From Herminiimonas contaminans (GTDB lineage Bacteria > Pseudomonadota > Gammaproteobacteria > Burkholderiales > Burkholderiaceae_D), in assembly GCF_015645465.1 (NCBI RefSeq), contig NZ_JADOEL010000002.1, forward strand, positions 372,001 through 436,000: a DNA stretch of 64,000 nt, given 5' to 3'. Both the position numbers and the translations under genes were made by a program. The first letter of the stretch is position 1. Each line of letters begins with the position of its first letter. Of this stretch, positions 46,342 to 55,303 are shown one piece after another. Under the pieces are notes generated by a model. The model was not told the DNA's origin. It saw only the letters and a list, made by a program, of their open reading frames with translations, and did no database searches.

Positions 46342-47250
46342 TCAAACTGCGCGTAAAGCTACGCGCTTCTGCAGCAAATCCAGCCAGCGTTCACCGCAAT
46401 TCTCGTTACTGATACACAGCGCGTAATCAGTCACCGTGCGCGCCGCCCGTTCCAGCAACTGGATGTCGGCTTCATGCTGGCGCGCCACATGCGGATCTTC
46501 GAGGAATAGCACGCGCCTACACTGATCCCGGTCAAGTATAAGTTCAGCGATCTGTGCATCGCCACCCATAGGCCCGCTCAGGTAAGGCTTGATCCAGTTG
46601 CGCCCTGCTTCCTCGCCTTTGATCTTTTGCGCCAGCTTGTTGAGCAGGCTGCCAGTGGTACCGGTCGCACAGCGGAAACCAAACTGATCGAGCAAATCAA
46701 AATGACGCTCGGCGATTTCCAGCATGCGGCCTTTCATCGCGTCGTGCGCAATCATCGCGATGCCTTCATGCTGCAGGTCGAAGGTCGCGTCCAGCTCCGG
46801 ATTCGGTGCTGCGCCTGTCGCGATGGATTCCAGCTCCAGCCATTCCTGCGCACCAGCCAGCGTCGACAGGAAAGGTTTGCCGTGAATCACGCATTGGCGT
46901 TTCAGCGCGACCGCTTCCGGAAAGATGGAGGACGGATCCACCGGGTCCATCAAATACATCACGGCATCCAGTCTACGCGTCGGATCGGTATCCACCACGC
47001 GTGACACCAGCTTCATCAAGCCGCCGTGACGACCATATGGAAAGCGTTCTATGTGCGGGTAATTCTTCAGCAGGCCCAGATGATCCATCGCATCCAATGT
47101 GCGTCCGACGACGATCAGTTGCGGCTGCAAATGCTGTTCGATCGCGACACGGCTGCCATTGAGCAAACGGGCCAAGACGGAATTCGGGGCATCCTGATGG
47201 GTACGACTAGTGGCTAAACCGATGCGGAATTGATGCGGGGAAACAGACAT
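46342..47250 (-). CDS. mgsA: Two-domain methylglyoxal synthase
   Basis: A 302-residue protein, about twice the usual 150. The C-terminal half (about 150-300) holds the methylglyoxal synthase motifs: MIAHDAMKGRM, CATGTTGSLLNKL, YLSGPMGGDAQIAELI and FLEDPH. It should convert dihydroxyacetone phosphate to methylglyoxal. The N-terminal half is a second MGS-like domain (IGLATSRT, VVGRTLDAM, PYGRHGGLMKLV, LMDPVDPSSIFPEAVAL) that lacks the catalytic acid after the GG pair, so it is probably regulatory or inactive. The start at 47250 has a weak ribosome binding site; a TTG at 47289 is the alternative. It lies behind an SOS box. Confidence 0.85.
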   Translation of the reverse strand: MSVSPHQFRIGLATSRTHQDAPNSVLARLLNGSRVAIEQHLQPQLIVVGRTLDAMDHLGLLKNYPHIERFPYGRHGGLMKLVSRVVDTDPTRRLDAVMYLMDPVDPSSIFPEAVALKRQCVIHGKPFLSTLAGAQEWLELESIATGAAPNPELDATFDLQHEGIAMIAHDAMKGRMLEIAERHFDLLDQFGFRCATGTTGSLLNKLAQKIKGEEAGRNWIKPYLSGPMGGDAQIAELILDRDQCRRVLFLEDPHVARQHEADIQLLERAARTVTDYALCISNENCGERWLDLLQKRVALRAV

Positions 47251-47366
47251 AGGGATAAAAATGAAGACGGGCAATATTGCACCGCACAAACTTTATCATG
47301 GAGACAAGTTTTATTCATCTTTCGTACAACAAGGCTGAAAATATTTAACAGACTTGATGTGCGCTT

Positions 47367-47417
47367 TTGATTTTTGCCGACGCCGATGTTATACTGTGTT
47401 TTTATACAGTATCAACC
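47367..47417. promoter_or_regulatory. LexA/SOS box over divergent promoters
   Basis: TACTGTGTTTTTATACAGTA at 47392-47411 contains CTGT-N8-ACAG, the LexA consensus of beta- and gammaproteobacteria, with the extended TA ends. On the plus strand it overlaps the -10 of TTGATT (47367-47372), 17 bp, TATACT (47390-47395). On the minus strand TTGATA (47417-47412), 16 bp, TATAAC (47395-47390) points at the methylglyoxal synthase gene. LexA binding would block both. Confidence 0.72.
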
Positions 47418-47476
47418 TTTTTCGTCGGGTCGCTCCCCCTCCAAAGTTTTATTGTGCGACCCGACATTTCTTTTTT
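47402..47476 (+). ncRNA. Predicted SOS-controlled small RNA, about 75 nt
   Basis: A plus-strand promoter with a LexA box (start point near 47402) is followed within 75 bases by a strong intrinsic terminator. The terminator has a perfect 10-bp stem GTCGGGTCGC (47424-47433) with its complement (47456-47465) and then ATTTCTTTTTT to 47476. No start codon lies in between. The 22-base terminator loop starts with TCCCCCTCC, which is complementary to Shine-Dalgarno sequences. This is a sequence-based prediction. The remaining gap 47477-47560 shows nothing firm. Confidence 0.55.
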
Positions 47477-47560
47477 AGGCCTGTGGTTTATAGCTGTGCA
47501 TCAAGCGCAGCCAAGTACGCAAACACCGCACCTCCAAGCCAGGCATTTTCCAACAGCGTT

Positions 47561-48028
47561 TTAGTTTTTCTCCGGCATCGCAGATGAGTGATGGCTGGAG
47601 ATCAGCCATGCACGGCCATCCCATTTGTACGTGTAGGTATAACGCGCCTTCACTTCCGAGCCATCATCAAACTTGAAGGTATACAAGCCGGAATCGCTGG
47701 CGCTATTGCAGTTCACCTCTATCGTGCGGCTGTTGATGGTGCCAACCGGCTTGTGCTCCATGAAGTGTTTGAAGTAATCAATTTTTTCTTCGGCCGTCAG
47801 GCGCGGCTTGTTCGACAAAGTCGGCAGCAGTATGGATTTGCTGGCGTAGTTGGCGACCACTTTTTGCGGATCACCGGTTTGCAGCGTGGCGTTCCAGCGA
47901 TCGAACAAGGAAGCGATCTGTTTTTCGGAAGTGGCGTGACACACTTCAGACTTTTCAGACTTGGCATAAACGTGACCAGCAAAAGCGAAAGCAAGCATAG
48001 ATACAACTACAGTACGCGGGAAAAACAT
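47561..48028 (-). CDS. Exported NTF2-like (SgcJ/DUF4440-type) protein
   Basis: A 155-residue protein from the ATG at 48028, with a signal peptide ending near HVYA (residue 22). The mature part has the SgcJ/EcaC-type NTF2-like pattern: EKQIASLFDRWNATLQTGDPQKVVANYASKSILLPTLSN, and a final sheet YTYTYKWDGRAWLISSHHSS. It is probably periplasmic. A strong AGGAGGTGA lies 60 bases upstream in the same frame, so a longer form starting near 48088 cannot be excluded. The function is unknown. Confidence 0.8.
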   Translation of the reverse strand: MFFPRTVVVSMLAFAFAGHVYAKSEKSEVCHATSEKQIASLFDRWNATLQTGDPQKVVANYASKSILLPTLSNKPRLTAEEKIDYFKHFMEHKPVGTINSRTIEVNCNSASDSGLYTFKFDDGSEVKARYTYTYKWDGRAWLISSHHSSAMPEKN

Positions 48029-48209
48029 AGAAATAGAACCTTTCTTTAAAGAATAAAAAAATGAAACCTGTTCAAATGAAATCGTCACCTCCTGACTTCG
48101 GCAGTTCTGCCGTTTTGTGAAAAAATATTATGGAGTCCGGGTCGTTCAGTTTTTTGGAGTCTTTTCTGCTTTTTCGCCTGCTTGGTCACCGGAATCACTT
48201 ATAAGTTGC

Positions 48210-48248
48210 ACAAGTCGGACTTGTCCTGACCGCCACTAATCCGGTCAG
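48210..48248. other. Two palindromes upstream of the TPP riboswitch
   Basis: ACAAGTC-G-GACTTGT (48210-48224) is a perfect 7-1-7 palindrome, and CTGACCG/CGGTCAG (48226-48232 and 48242-48248) is an inverted repeat next to it. The promoter of cytX must lie near here, so they may be operator sites. No clear -35/-10 pair is seen. Confidence 0.35.
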
Positions 48249-48311
48249 CTACCCGCAGAGGCTTGCCTATAAACGGTTTTTGGCTCAAAGTAGCGACCTG
48301 TCTGAAAACTT

Positions 48312-48388
48312 GGCTCGGGGTCCTGCGCATAGCGTGGGTGAGAGATACCCGTTGAACCTGATTGAGGTAATCCTCGCGCAGGAAAGCA
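48312..48388 (+). promoter_or_regulatory. TPP (thiamin pyrophosphate) riboswitch
   Basis: The THI-box pattern is complete: CTCGGGGTCC, then GGGTGAGAGATACCC, GTTGAACCTGATTGAGGTAAT and CCTCGCGCAGGAAAG. It lies about 65 bases before the cytX start. With bound TPP the family represses the downstream gene, here a thiamin-precursor transporter. Confidence 0.96.
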
Positions 48389-48452
48389 CATAATCTATCG
48401 CCGCTGCCGCGGCATCGAATCCGCTGACCTGCCATCTATTTTTTGAAAGACC

Positions 48453-49745
48453 ATGATGGCTTTACCTAACGCTCCTGCGGCCAGCAGCAATGCCGCTTTC
48501 ACTCCCATTCCTGCCAGCGAACGCGTGTTTTCCTTCCGCGATCATGCCGCGCTCTGGTTCAGTCTCGGTGTCGGCCTGCTGGTCATGCAAATCGGCGCTT
48601 TCCTTGGCACTGCACTTGGCACACAGACCGCACTGTTCGCCATCATCGTCGGCTCTGTGCTCGGCGCTGCCTTGCTGGCGCTGGTCGCCTATATCGGTTT
48701 TGAACGCGGCCTGTCTAGCCCGGTGCTGATGTGTCAGACGCTGGGCACTTCATTCGCCAAATTGCCGGTGGTCCTGAACGTAGTGCAATTGATAGGCTGG
48801 AGCGCATTCGAGCTGGTCGTCATGCGCGACGGCACGACGGCATTGATCAAGGACATCACCGGCCTCGATACGATCTGGCTGCCGTATGTCACTGCCTTGT
48901 TCTGGGGCTTGCTGCTGGTCGGCCTGGCGACCGGTTCGATGATAGGACTGGTGCGCTGGTTCGTCGGTCGCTTCGGCTTGCCGCTGGTGATCCTGTCGCT
49001 GATCTGGCTGACCTACCAATTCGTCCTGAAAGCACAGGCACAAGGCCTGGACGCAATCTGGCATCGCGCTGGTGACGGTTCGATGAGCACGCTGGCAGGC
49101 ATAGACCTGGTGATGGCGATGCCGGTGTCGTGGTTGCCGCTGGTGGCTGACTTCGCGCGCTACGGCAAGGCGGGTGCCACAACATTCCGTGGCACCTGGC
49201 TCGGCTTCGCGGTGGCCAATATCTGGTGCCACGCTTTGGGCGTACTGATCGTCAGCACTTCCAATCCAGGTGCCGACCTGATGACCACCCTGCTGCTGGC
49301 ACAAGGCGGCCTGATTGCACTCGGCCTGATCCTGATCGATGAAATGGATAATGCTTACGGTGACGTGTATTCCGGCTCGGTCTCGCTGAACTTCCTGCAC
49401 GGCAAATTCACGATACGTTTCTGGGGCATCACGCTCGCACTGGTTGCAACTGCCTGCGCGCTGTTCCTGCCCATGCATGGCCTCGAACCATTCCTGCTGA
49501 CCCTGAGCTCGGTGTTTGTGCCTTTGTTCGGCGTGGTGATTTCGCAATTGGCATTGAAGGGCGAAGCCACGGATAAAGGTGTGAACGTAGTGCCGGTCGC
49601 GATCTGGCTGGTCGGCATTGCCGCATTCCATCTATGCCCTATGATGTGGCCGGTAGTCGGCTCGGCCTTGCCCGCACTGGCGATTACGCTGCTGCTGGGC
49701 AGTATTTATCGCATCGCGCGCCGCCCCGCATTGCAATCTGCATAA
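48453..49745 (+). CDS. cytX: CytX-type hydroxymethylpyrimidine transporter
   Basis: A 430-residue permease of the nucleobase:cation symporter-1 family with about 12 membrane segments. The N-terminal RVFSFRDHAALWFSLGVGLLVMQIGAFLGTALGTQTA and the SWLPLVADFARYGK segment fit CytX. The TPP riboswitch directly upstream ties it to thiamin metabolism, and CytX is the known TPP-regulated member, proposed to import hydroxymethylpyrimidine. Two ATGs (48453, 48456) are possible. Confidence 0.92.
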   Translation: MMALPNAPAASSNAAFTPIPASERVFSFRDHAALWFSLGVGLLVMQIGAFLGTALGTQTALFAIIVGSVLGAALLALVAYIGFERGLSSPVLMCQTLGTSFAKLPVVLNVVQLIGWSAFELVVMRDGTTALIKDITGLDTIWLPYVTALFWGLLLVGLATGSMIGLVRWFVGRFGLPLVILSLIWLTYQFVLKAQAQGLDAIWHRAGDGSMSTLAGIDLVMAMPVSWLPLVADFARYGKAGATTFRGTWLGFAVANIWCHALGVLIVSTSNPGADLMTTLLLAQGGLIALGLILIDEMDNAYGDVYSGSVSLNFLHGKFTIRFWGITLALVATACALFLPMHGLEPFLLTLSSVFVPLFGVVISQLALKGEATDKGVNVVPVAIWLVGIAAFHLCPMMWPVVGSALPALAITLLLGSIYRIARRPALQSA

Positions 49746-49752
49746 ATTAAAC

Positions 49753-49797
49753 AAAACAAAAAACGGCTGCCCGGTTTCCCTGGCAGCCGTTTTTATT
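49753..49797. terminator. Bidirectional terminator between cytX and the efflux operon
   Basis: ACGGCTGCC at 49763-49771 and GGCAGCCGT at 49782-49790 form a perfect 9-bp stem. It is flanked by an A-rich run on the left and TTTTATTT on the right, so it can serve both convergent transcripts. Confidence 0.93.
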
Positions 49798-49809
49798 TCG
49801 CATATCAGC

Positions 49810-51228
49810 TTACTGCGCTGGCGTCCTGCTCCAGCCACCACCCAGTGATTTAAAGACATCGGTAGTGCCAGTCAGGCGCAACAAACGCAGCTGCGCCAAC
49901 TGGTCATCAGCCGAGAACAAGGTACGCTGCGCATCCAGCAGCGTATTCAAATCATCCGCACCTTCGCGATAGCGCAATTCAGATAATTGCAATGCACGCC
50001 GCGCTTCTTTCCTGATTTCGATTTGTGCCTGCTCCTGCGCCAGGTTGCGGCTGGCGTTGCTGAGTGCATCATCGACTTCTTTCAGCGATGCATAAACGGT
50101 GCGACGGTAACTCTCGACCAACTGGCGACGCACTGATTCGCTGGTCTGCACTTGCAAACGCAAGCGATTACCGTCAAACAAGGTCTGCACAAAGCTAGCC
50201 GTCAGCCCTACGCCGTATGCAGGATTGCCCAGCGCCAGCAAGGCAGCACTGGAATTCCCTGCACTACCGGTCAATGAAATCGTCGGCAACAAAGCCGCAC
50301 GTGCTGCCGCCACATTCGCATCGGCCGCATACAGTTGCGCTTCCACACTTGCCAGGTCAGGCCTGCGCGTGATCAGTGTCGAAGGCAAACCCGGGCTGAC
50401 TTCCGGCACCATCAATGCGTTCAAATCCTGCGCCGCTACCTGCAAGGCTTGCGGCTGACGCCCGAGCAGTATTGCCAGTGCACTGACTGTCTGCCGCTCC
50501 TGCACCTGCAAAGGCAGCAGGATATTGCGTTGCGCCAGCACCGTGCCGCGCTGACGACTCATATCGAGGGCCGAGGCCGAGCCATAGCGGTAACGCGCTT
50601 CGACGATCGCATACACCTTCTCGGCAATCGCCAGATTCTCTTGCGCCACCTTCAGGCGCACGCGCAAGGCCAGTGTCTGGAAGTAGGCATTCGCCACACC
50701 CGTGGTCAGCGTCAGGCGCACGGTTTCCATATCATAGCGGCTGGCATTCAATGAGGCATTGGCACCGCTGGCGACTGCAGCTACCCGGCCCCACACATCG
50801 ACTTCATAGGCGACGCTGAGTGCAACACCGGTGTTCTCCGTTTTGGTCCAGCCGGTAGGCGTTACGCCCGGCTTGTTGGAACCGACGCCGGTATTCGCAC
50901 TGACTGTCAGTAAAGGAAATAAGGAAGCATCGGCCAGACGCGCCGTGATCTCGGCCTGCGTCACGCGCTCTGCTGCAATATTCAAATCAGGATTGTTGGC
51001 CAGCGCCTGATCGATCAGGCCAGACAATTCATCCGAACCAAAGCCGCGCCACCAGTCACGTTGCAATTCGGCGGTAGCAGATGAGGACTCTGCCCAGGTG
51101 GCAGGCAACTCAACATTTGGTTTGGTCGCATCTATATGCCCGGCGCAGGCGCTCAGGGCCAGCACGGCAGCGACGGCCAGTGCCAGGCGGGTATGACGGA
51201 AAGTAATACGTGTGTTCATGGATTTCAT
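49810..51228 (-). CDS. NodT-family outer-membrane efflux lipoprotein
   Basis: A 472-residue TolC/OprM-like outer-membrane channel. The lipoprotein signal ends in LALSAC with the lipidated Cys. The first outer-membrane factor repeat includes LIDQALANNPDLNIAAERVTQAE and the second LITRRPDLASVEAQLYAADANVAAARAALLP. The probable starts are at 51228 and 51219, right behind the macB stop, so it is coupled to macB. It completes the tripartite pump with MacA and MacB. Confidence 0.93.
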   Translation of the reverse strand: MKSMNTRITFRHTRLALAVAAVLALSACAGHIDATKPNVELPATWAESSSATAELQRDWWRGFGSDELSGLIDQALANNPDLNIAAERVTQAEITARLADASLFPLLTVSANTGVGSNKPGVTPTGWTKTENTGVALSVAYEVDVWGRVAAVASGANASLNASRYDMETVRLTLTTGVANAYFQTLALRVRLKVAQENLAIAEKVYAIVEARYRYGSASALDMSRQRGTVLAQRNILLPLQVQERQTVSALAILLGRQPQALQVAAQDLNALMVPEVSPGLPSTLITRRPDLASVEAQLYAADANVAAARAALLPTISLTGSAGNSSAALLALGNPAYGVGLTASFVQTLFDGNRLRLQVQTSESVRRQLVESYRRTVYASLKEVDDALSNASRNLAQEQAQIEIRKEARRALQLSELRYREGADDLNTLLDAQRTLFSADDQLAQLRLLRLTGTTDVFKSLGGGWSRTPAQ

Positions 51229-51229
51229 T

Positions 51230-53215
51230 TCATTCTGCCGACAAGGCGACCACAGGGTCGAGTTGCGCTGCTTTCTTCGCAGGCAGGTAACCAAACACCA
51301 GACCCGTCATGAACGCACAGCCAAAGGCCAGCACCACCGGGGTCAGCGAGTATTTGATAGGCGTACCGAAGGCATCGATCACGGCGGCTGTCGCCAGCCC
51401 ACCGACTACACCGATCGCGCCACCTATCGCCGACACCACCACGGCTTCAATCAGGAACTGCTGCATGATGTTGGCTTCACGTGCACCAGTTGCCATGCGG
51501 ATCCCAATTTCCCGCGTACGTTCGGTGACGGATACCAGCATGATGTTCATCACGCCTATACCACCAACCAGCAGCGAAATCGCCGCAATCGAACCAAGCA
51601 GGATGGTCAGCGTATTCTGCGTCTGCTCCATCGCTTCCATAATGGAGGCCATATTGCGGATCTGGTAATCGACCGTGCCATGCCGCTCCAGCAATAGCTT
51701 GTCGACTTCTTCCTGCGTATCGTCTATGTGCTCGACATTCTCTACCGCTACCGTGACGTTACGCAGATAACGCTGGCCCGACAAACGCAAGCTGCTGGTG
51801 GAGTAAGGCACGAACACCACATCATCCTGATCCGAACCCATAGGCGACGCCCCGCGTTCCGACATCACACCGACGACCTGGAACAGCAGGTTATTCACCA
51901 GGACAAATTCACCGATAGGATTTTCATCCGCAAACAAGGCAGTTGCTACCGTTTTGCCGAGCACCGCAACGGCGGCGTAATTCGATTCGTCTTCTTCACT
52001 GAAGAAAGTACCCTGCGCGACTGGCCATTGTCGCGCCAGCGGGAATTTGGCCGAGGTACCCGTCACGCTGGTCGAAGTATCCGAAGTACCAAAGCGCAAG
52101 GTCACGCTGCTGCTTTGCTCCGGCACCGCGGCCAGCACGTTCGGCAACTCATCGATCGCGCGTACGTCTTCGACTACCAGCGTCGCCGTGCTATTGAAGC
52201 CACGCTGGTTAGGCACGCCAGGTCGCACCAGCAGCAAGTTGGAACCCATCGCACTGATACGCTCGACCACTTCTGCCTTGGCACCGTCACCGATCGCCAG
52301 CATCGCGATCACCGACGCCACACCAATCACAATACCCAGCAGCGTCAGTACAGAACGGAAGAAGTTCGCACGCAAGGAACGCAAGGCCATCTTGGCGGCT
52401 TCCAGCATATCGCCCAGACGTGAACCGACACCTGTCACCAACGGACGTACGAACTCGGCCTGGGTCGGCATTTTTTGCGCAGGTCCCGGATCGGACAGGA
52501 TGTGGCCATCCTTGATCTCGATCAGGCGTTGCGCGTGATCCGCAACTTCCTTTGCATGTGTAATCAAGAGAACTGTATGACCACGTGCCGACAAGTCAGC
52601 CAGCAGCTTCATCACGTCCTGCCCACTTTTACTATCCAGCGCACCAGTCGGCTCATCGGCCAGGATGATGCGGCCGCCATTCATCAGCGCACGCGAGATG
52701 GATACCCGTTGCTGCTGACCACCGGACAATTGATTAGGTCTGTGATGCGAACGTTCTTCCAGCCCTAGTTCCGTCAGCAAGGCCAGTGCCCGTGCATGTC
52801 GCTCGGCGGGCGGCAAGCCGGAGTACATGGCAGGTACTTCGACGTTCTCTGCTGCGCTGGCTGAAGCAATCAGGTTATAGCTCTGGAACACAAAGCCAAA
52901 ATCGTCACGACGCAACATCGCCAGCTCATCACGCTCAAAGCCGGAAACGTCGCGTCCCATGAAGTGATAACTACCGGTGGTCGGCCTATCCAGGCACCCG
53001 AGGATGTTCATCAAGGTCGACTTGCCGGAACCCGACGCGCCCATGATGGCGACGAATTCGCCTTCATAAATCTTCAGGTCTATGCCGTGCAATACCTCGA
53101 CTTCGAGCCCGCCATTGCGGTACGTCTTGGTGACACCGCGCAGTTCTATCAGCGGTGTTTCATCATGCGGACGCGTGATGTTACTCACGACGTCCATGTC
53201 CATCTGCTCGTCCAT
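51230..53215 (-). CDS. macB: MacB-type ABC efflux ATPase/permease
   Basis: A 661-residue fusion of an N-terminal ABC ATPase and a MacB membrane part. The ATPase has Walker [10 protein letters not shown], signature LSGGQQQRV and Walker [12 protein letters not shown]. The membrane part has one segment near 285, a large periplasmic domain and three segments at the C-terminus. It powers tripartite export of macrolides, lipopeptides or toxins in the family. The start overlaps the macA stop by one base (TAATG). Confidence 0.95.
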   Translation of the reverse strand: MDEQMDMDVVSNITRPHDETPLIELRGVTKTYRNGGLEVEVLHGIDLKIYEGEFVAIMGASGSGKSTLMNILGCLDRPTTGSYHFMGRDVSGFERDELAMLRRDDFGFVFQSYNLIASASAAENVEVPAMYSGLPPAERHARALALLTELGLEERSHHRPNQLSGGQQQRVSISRALMNGGRIILADEPTGALDSKSGQDVMKLLADLSARGHTVLLITHAKEVADHAQRLIEIKDGHILSDPGPAQKMPTQAEFVRPLVTGVGSRLGDMLEAAKMALRSLRANFFRSVLTLLGIVIGVASVIAMLAIGDGAKAEVVERISAMGSNLLLVRPGVPNQRGFNSTATLVVEDVRAIDELPNVLAAVPEQSSSVTLRFGTSDTSTSVTGTSAKFPLARQWPVAQGTFFSEEDESNYAAVAVLGKTVATALFADENPIGEFVLVNNLLFQVVGVMSERGASPMGSDQDDVVFVPYSTSSLRLSGQRYLRNVTVAVENVEHIDDTQEEVDKLLLERHGTVDYQIRNMASIMEAMEQTQNTLTILLGSIAAISLLVGGIGVMNIMLVSVTERTREIGIRMATGAREANIMQQFLIEAVVVSAIGGAIGVVGGLATAAVIDAFGTPIKYSLTPVVLAFGCAFMTGLVFGYLPAKKAAQLDPVVALSAE

Positions 53216-54906
53216 TAACGACCCCGGCCCGATGGTCCGCCCATGCCTGGCGGCATGCCGCCTTGCTGGTTAGCAGGCGATACCGGACGTTTGGTCGATG
53301 GCGGCAGTTTGGGCCCGAGGATAACGGTATCGCCCTCTTCCAGGCCACTCAGTACTTGCATCTGTACACGATTGGTCACGCCCAGCTCGACTTTACGCTG
53401 TTCGATATTGCCGTCCTTGCCTATCACTTTGACGGTGCCAGTGCGGACTGCACGGGTAACAGCTTGTTCAGCGAAGCCACTGCTGGTTGATTCCACTGGT
53501 GGATTGTCCCTGGCATTATCCGTCGCTGATTTTTCACCCCTGGCAGATTTAGCTTCTTCCTTTTTAGCGGCAACAGCGGCTACTGCTGTATCTGTCGCAG
53601 GTGTCTCTGCCGCCTTCTCAGCTTCACGCAAGGCACGGCGGCGCTCACGCATGGCGTCACGTTCTTCTGGCGACATTTTTTCCAGAGCAGCACGACGTTC
53701 TTCCGAAGTCATGTTGGCAAACGGATGGCTACCAGCTTTCGCTTTGTCGGTATTTGCCGTCGCAGCTGGCGCCGCAGGTTTGCCAGCTTCCGGCTTCTCA
53801 GCTTTCTTGTCTGCAGTTTTCTTATCGCCAACAGCACTATCTTTTTGCTCGGCCGCCTTGCGCTCACTACCATCACCACGATCACGACGACCACCGGTAC
53901 CACGACTGGTAGTGACTGCCGCAGTCGGCACCAGCAAGGCATCTTTCGCGGTTGCCGCGATAAAGAAAACTTGTGTCGTCATACTTGGCAACAAGGCCTG
54001 GTTTTTATTCGGTACGTCAAACAAGGCGTTATACAAGACCACGTTGTTGGTCACAGTAGGCGTAGGCTCGACCTTGCGCAGCGCACCATACCAGCGACGT
54101 CCCTGGCTACCCAATGTGGTGAAGTAGACTTCCATACCCTTGCGCAGCTTGCCAACTTCCGCTTCCGACACCTGGGTCTGTACTGTCATCGTCGACAGAT
54201 CAGCGATGCGCAAGATGGTCGGTGCGGTCTGGTTTGCATTCAAGGTCTGGCCCTGGCGTGCAGTCAGTGAAACCACTGTGCCATCCATGGGCGCATAAAT
54301 TTTTGCGTAGTTGAGATTGGCTTCGTCGGCACGCAAGGTGGATTGTGTCTGTTCGATCTGCGCCTGCAAGGCATCGATTTGCGCCTTGGCCGAACGCAAT
54401 GCAGCTTCTGCTGTTTGCATGGAATCAGCAGTGGTGGCATCGGCTGCCATCAGGTTTTTCTGCCGGTTATATTGCAGCGTTGCCAGTGCCAGTTGCGATT
54501 CGCGATCTTTCATCGTCGCCAATTGATTACGCAACCCCGCACGGCGCGCATCCACTTGTGCCAGGAAAACGGTAGGGTCGATCTCGGCCAGCAAGTCGCC
54601 CTCTTTCACGACCGAACCAACTTCTATGTACAGCTTCTTCAATTGTCCGGAGACCTGTGCACCGACATCCACATACTCCAGCGGCTGCACGGTACCGGTT
54701 GCCGTGACCAGATCCTGGATATCGCCGCGCTGCACTTCGGCGACCTGATACATTTCACGCGGATCCTTTTTGCCATAGAACTTCTTCCAACCCCAATAGC
54801 TGGTAGCCGCGACTAGCACGATCAATAAGGCGATCAATGCACGACGACTGAAAAGACGCTGGCGCAGGCCGGTGAGAAAGGAAGTGGGCTTCATGGACAA
54901 AGGCAT
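53215..54906 (-). CDS. macA: MacA-type periplasmic adaptor with a long charged insert
   Basis: A 563-residue membrane-fusion protein, about 190 longer than E. coli MacA (about 370). It has an N-terminal anchor (22-38), a lipoyl-like half ([32 protein letters not shown]), a coiled-coil hairpin (125-205), and beta-barrel domains to about 335. Residues about 335-485 are then a low-complexity insert rich in Lys, Ala, Glu and Arg, with two related pieces ([13 protein letters not shown] and [13 protein letters not shown]). The membrane-proximal domain resumes near 487 ([23 protein letters not shown]). It is the first gene of the macA-macB-nodT operon. Confidence 0.92.
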   Translation of the reverse strand: MPLSMKPTSFLTGLRQRLFSRRALIALLIVLVAATSYWGWKKFYGKKDPREMYQVAEVQRGDIQDLVTATGTVQPLEYVDVGAQVSGQLKKLYIEVGSVVKEGDLLAEIDPTVFLAQVDARRAGLRNQLATMKDRESQLALATLQYNRQKNLMAADATTADSMQTAEAALRSAKAQIDALQAQIEQTQSTLRADEANLNYAKIYAPMDGTVVSLTARQGQTLNANQTAPTILRIADLSTMTVQTQVSEAEVGKLRKGMEVYFTTLGSQGRRWYGALRKVEPTPTVTNNVVLYNALFDVPNKNQALLPSMTTQVFFIAATAKDALLVPTAAVTTSRGTGGRRDRGDGSERKAAEQKDSAVGDKKTADKKAEKPEAGKPAAPAATANTDKAKAGSHPFANMTSEERRAALEKMSPEERDAMRERRRALREAEKAAETPATDTAVAAVAAKKEEAKSARGEKSATDNARDNPPVESTSSGFAEQAVTRAVRTGTVKVIGKDGNIEQRKVELGVTNRVQMQVLSGLEEGDTVILGPKLPPSTKRPVSPANQQGGMPPGMGGPSGRGR

Positions 54907-55220
54907 ACGAAAAATGAACGATTAAATTGGTTGATACAGCACGAAAGTAAATCTGCCGCAGACTGCAAGTTCACGGATCAGGCGCTGAATGAATGCGCTA
55001 TCCTGAAGCATGGGCATGACAAGGAAATTACGGATAGTGCACAAGTCCTGCCCGGACTGGCTGGCTATTCCAAAACGTAATGGCGTGGCTGGCGTGTGAC
55101 GTGCATCCGGGGCAATAACAGCACCGGCTTAACGGCACCTAAAGATAACGAGTCTGCCACGCATAATCAAGACTATCCCCGTATCCATAAGGTAAAGATT
55201 TGTGAAGTGCGACAGACAAT
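54907..55220. other. Upstream region of macA, no firm gene
   Basis: About 310 bases between macA and the fpr terminator. It must hold the macA promoter, but no convincing -35/-10 pair or operator stands out. A 31-codon minus-strand frame (ending near 54922, starting MPMLQDSAF) lacks a ribosome binding site. I see nothing else. Confidence 0.4.
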
Positions 55221-55263
55221 AAAAAAGGCGCTGAATGTTCGTTCAACATTCAGCGCCTTTTTC
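55221..55263 (-). terminator. Strong terminator after fpr
   Basis: GGCGCTGAATGTT at 55227-55239 pairs perfectly with 55245-55257 (13 bp, loop of 5). Six As lie on the left and five Ts on the right, so it works on both strands; fpr on the minus strand is the clear user. Confidence 0.95.
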
Positions 55264-55303
55264 TGGATTGCGGCAGACAACTGCTGCCGCTCCCGGGAGG
55301 ATA

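Noticed and set aside
47488-47554. Minus-strand peptide frame (ENAWLGGAVFAYLAALDAQL) after the NTF2-like gene
   Set aside because: It looks protein-like but is only about 22 codons, lacks an ATG and a ribosome binding site; perhaps an old gene remnant.
54922-55017. 31-codon minus-strand frame upstream of macA as a leader peptide
   Set aside because: It has no ribosome binding site and no regulatory codon run or attenuator hairpin.
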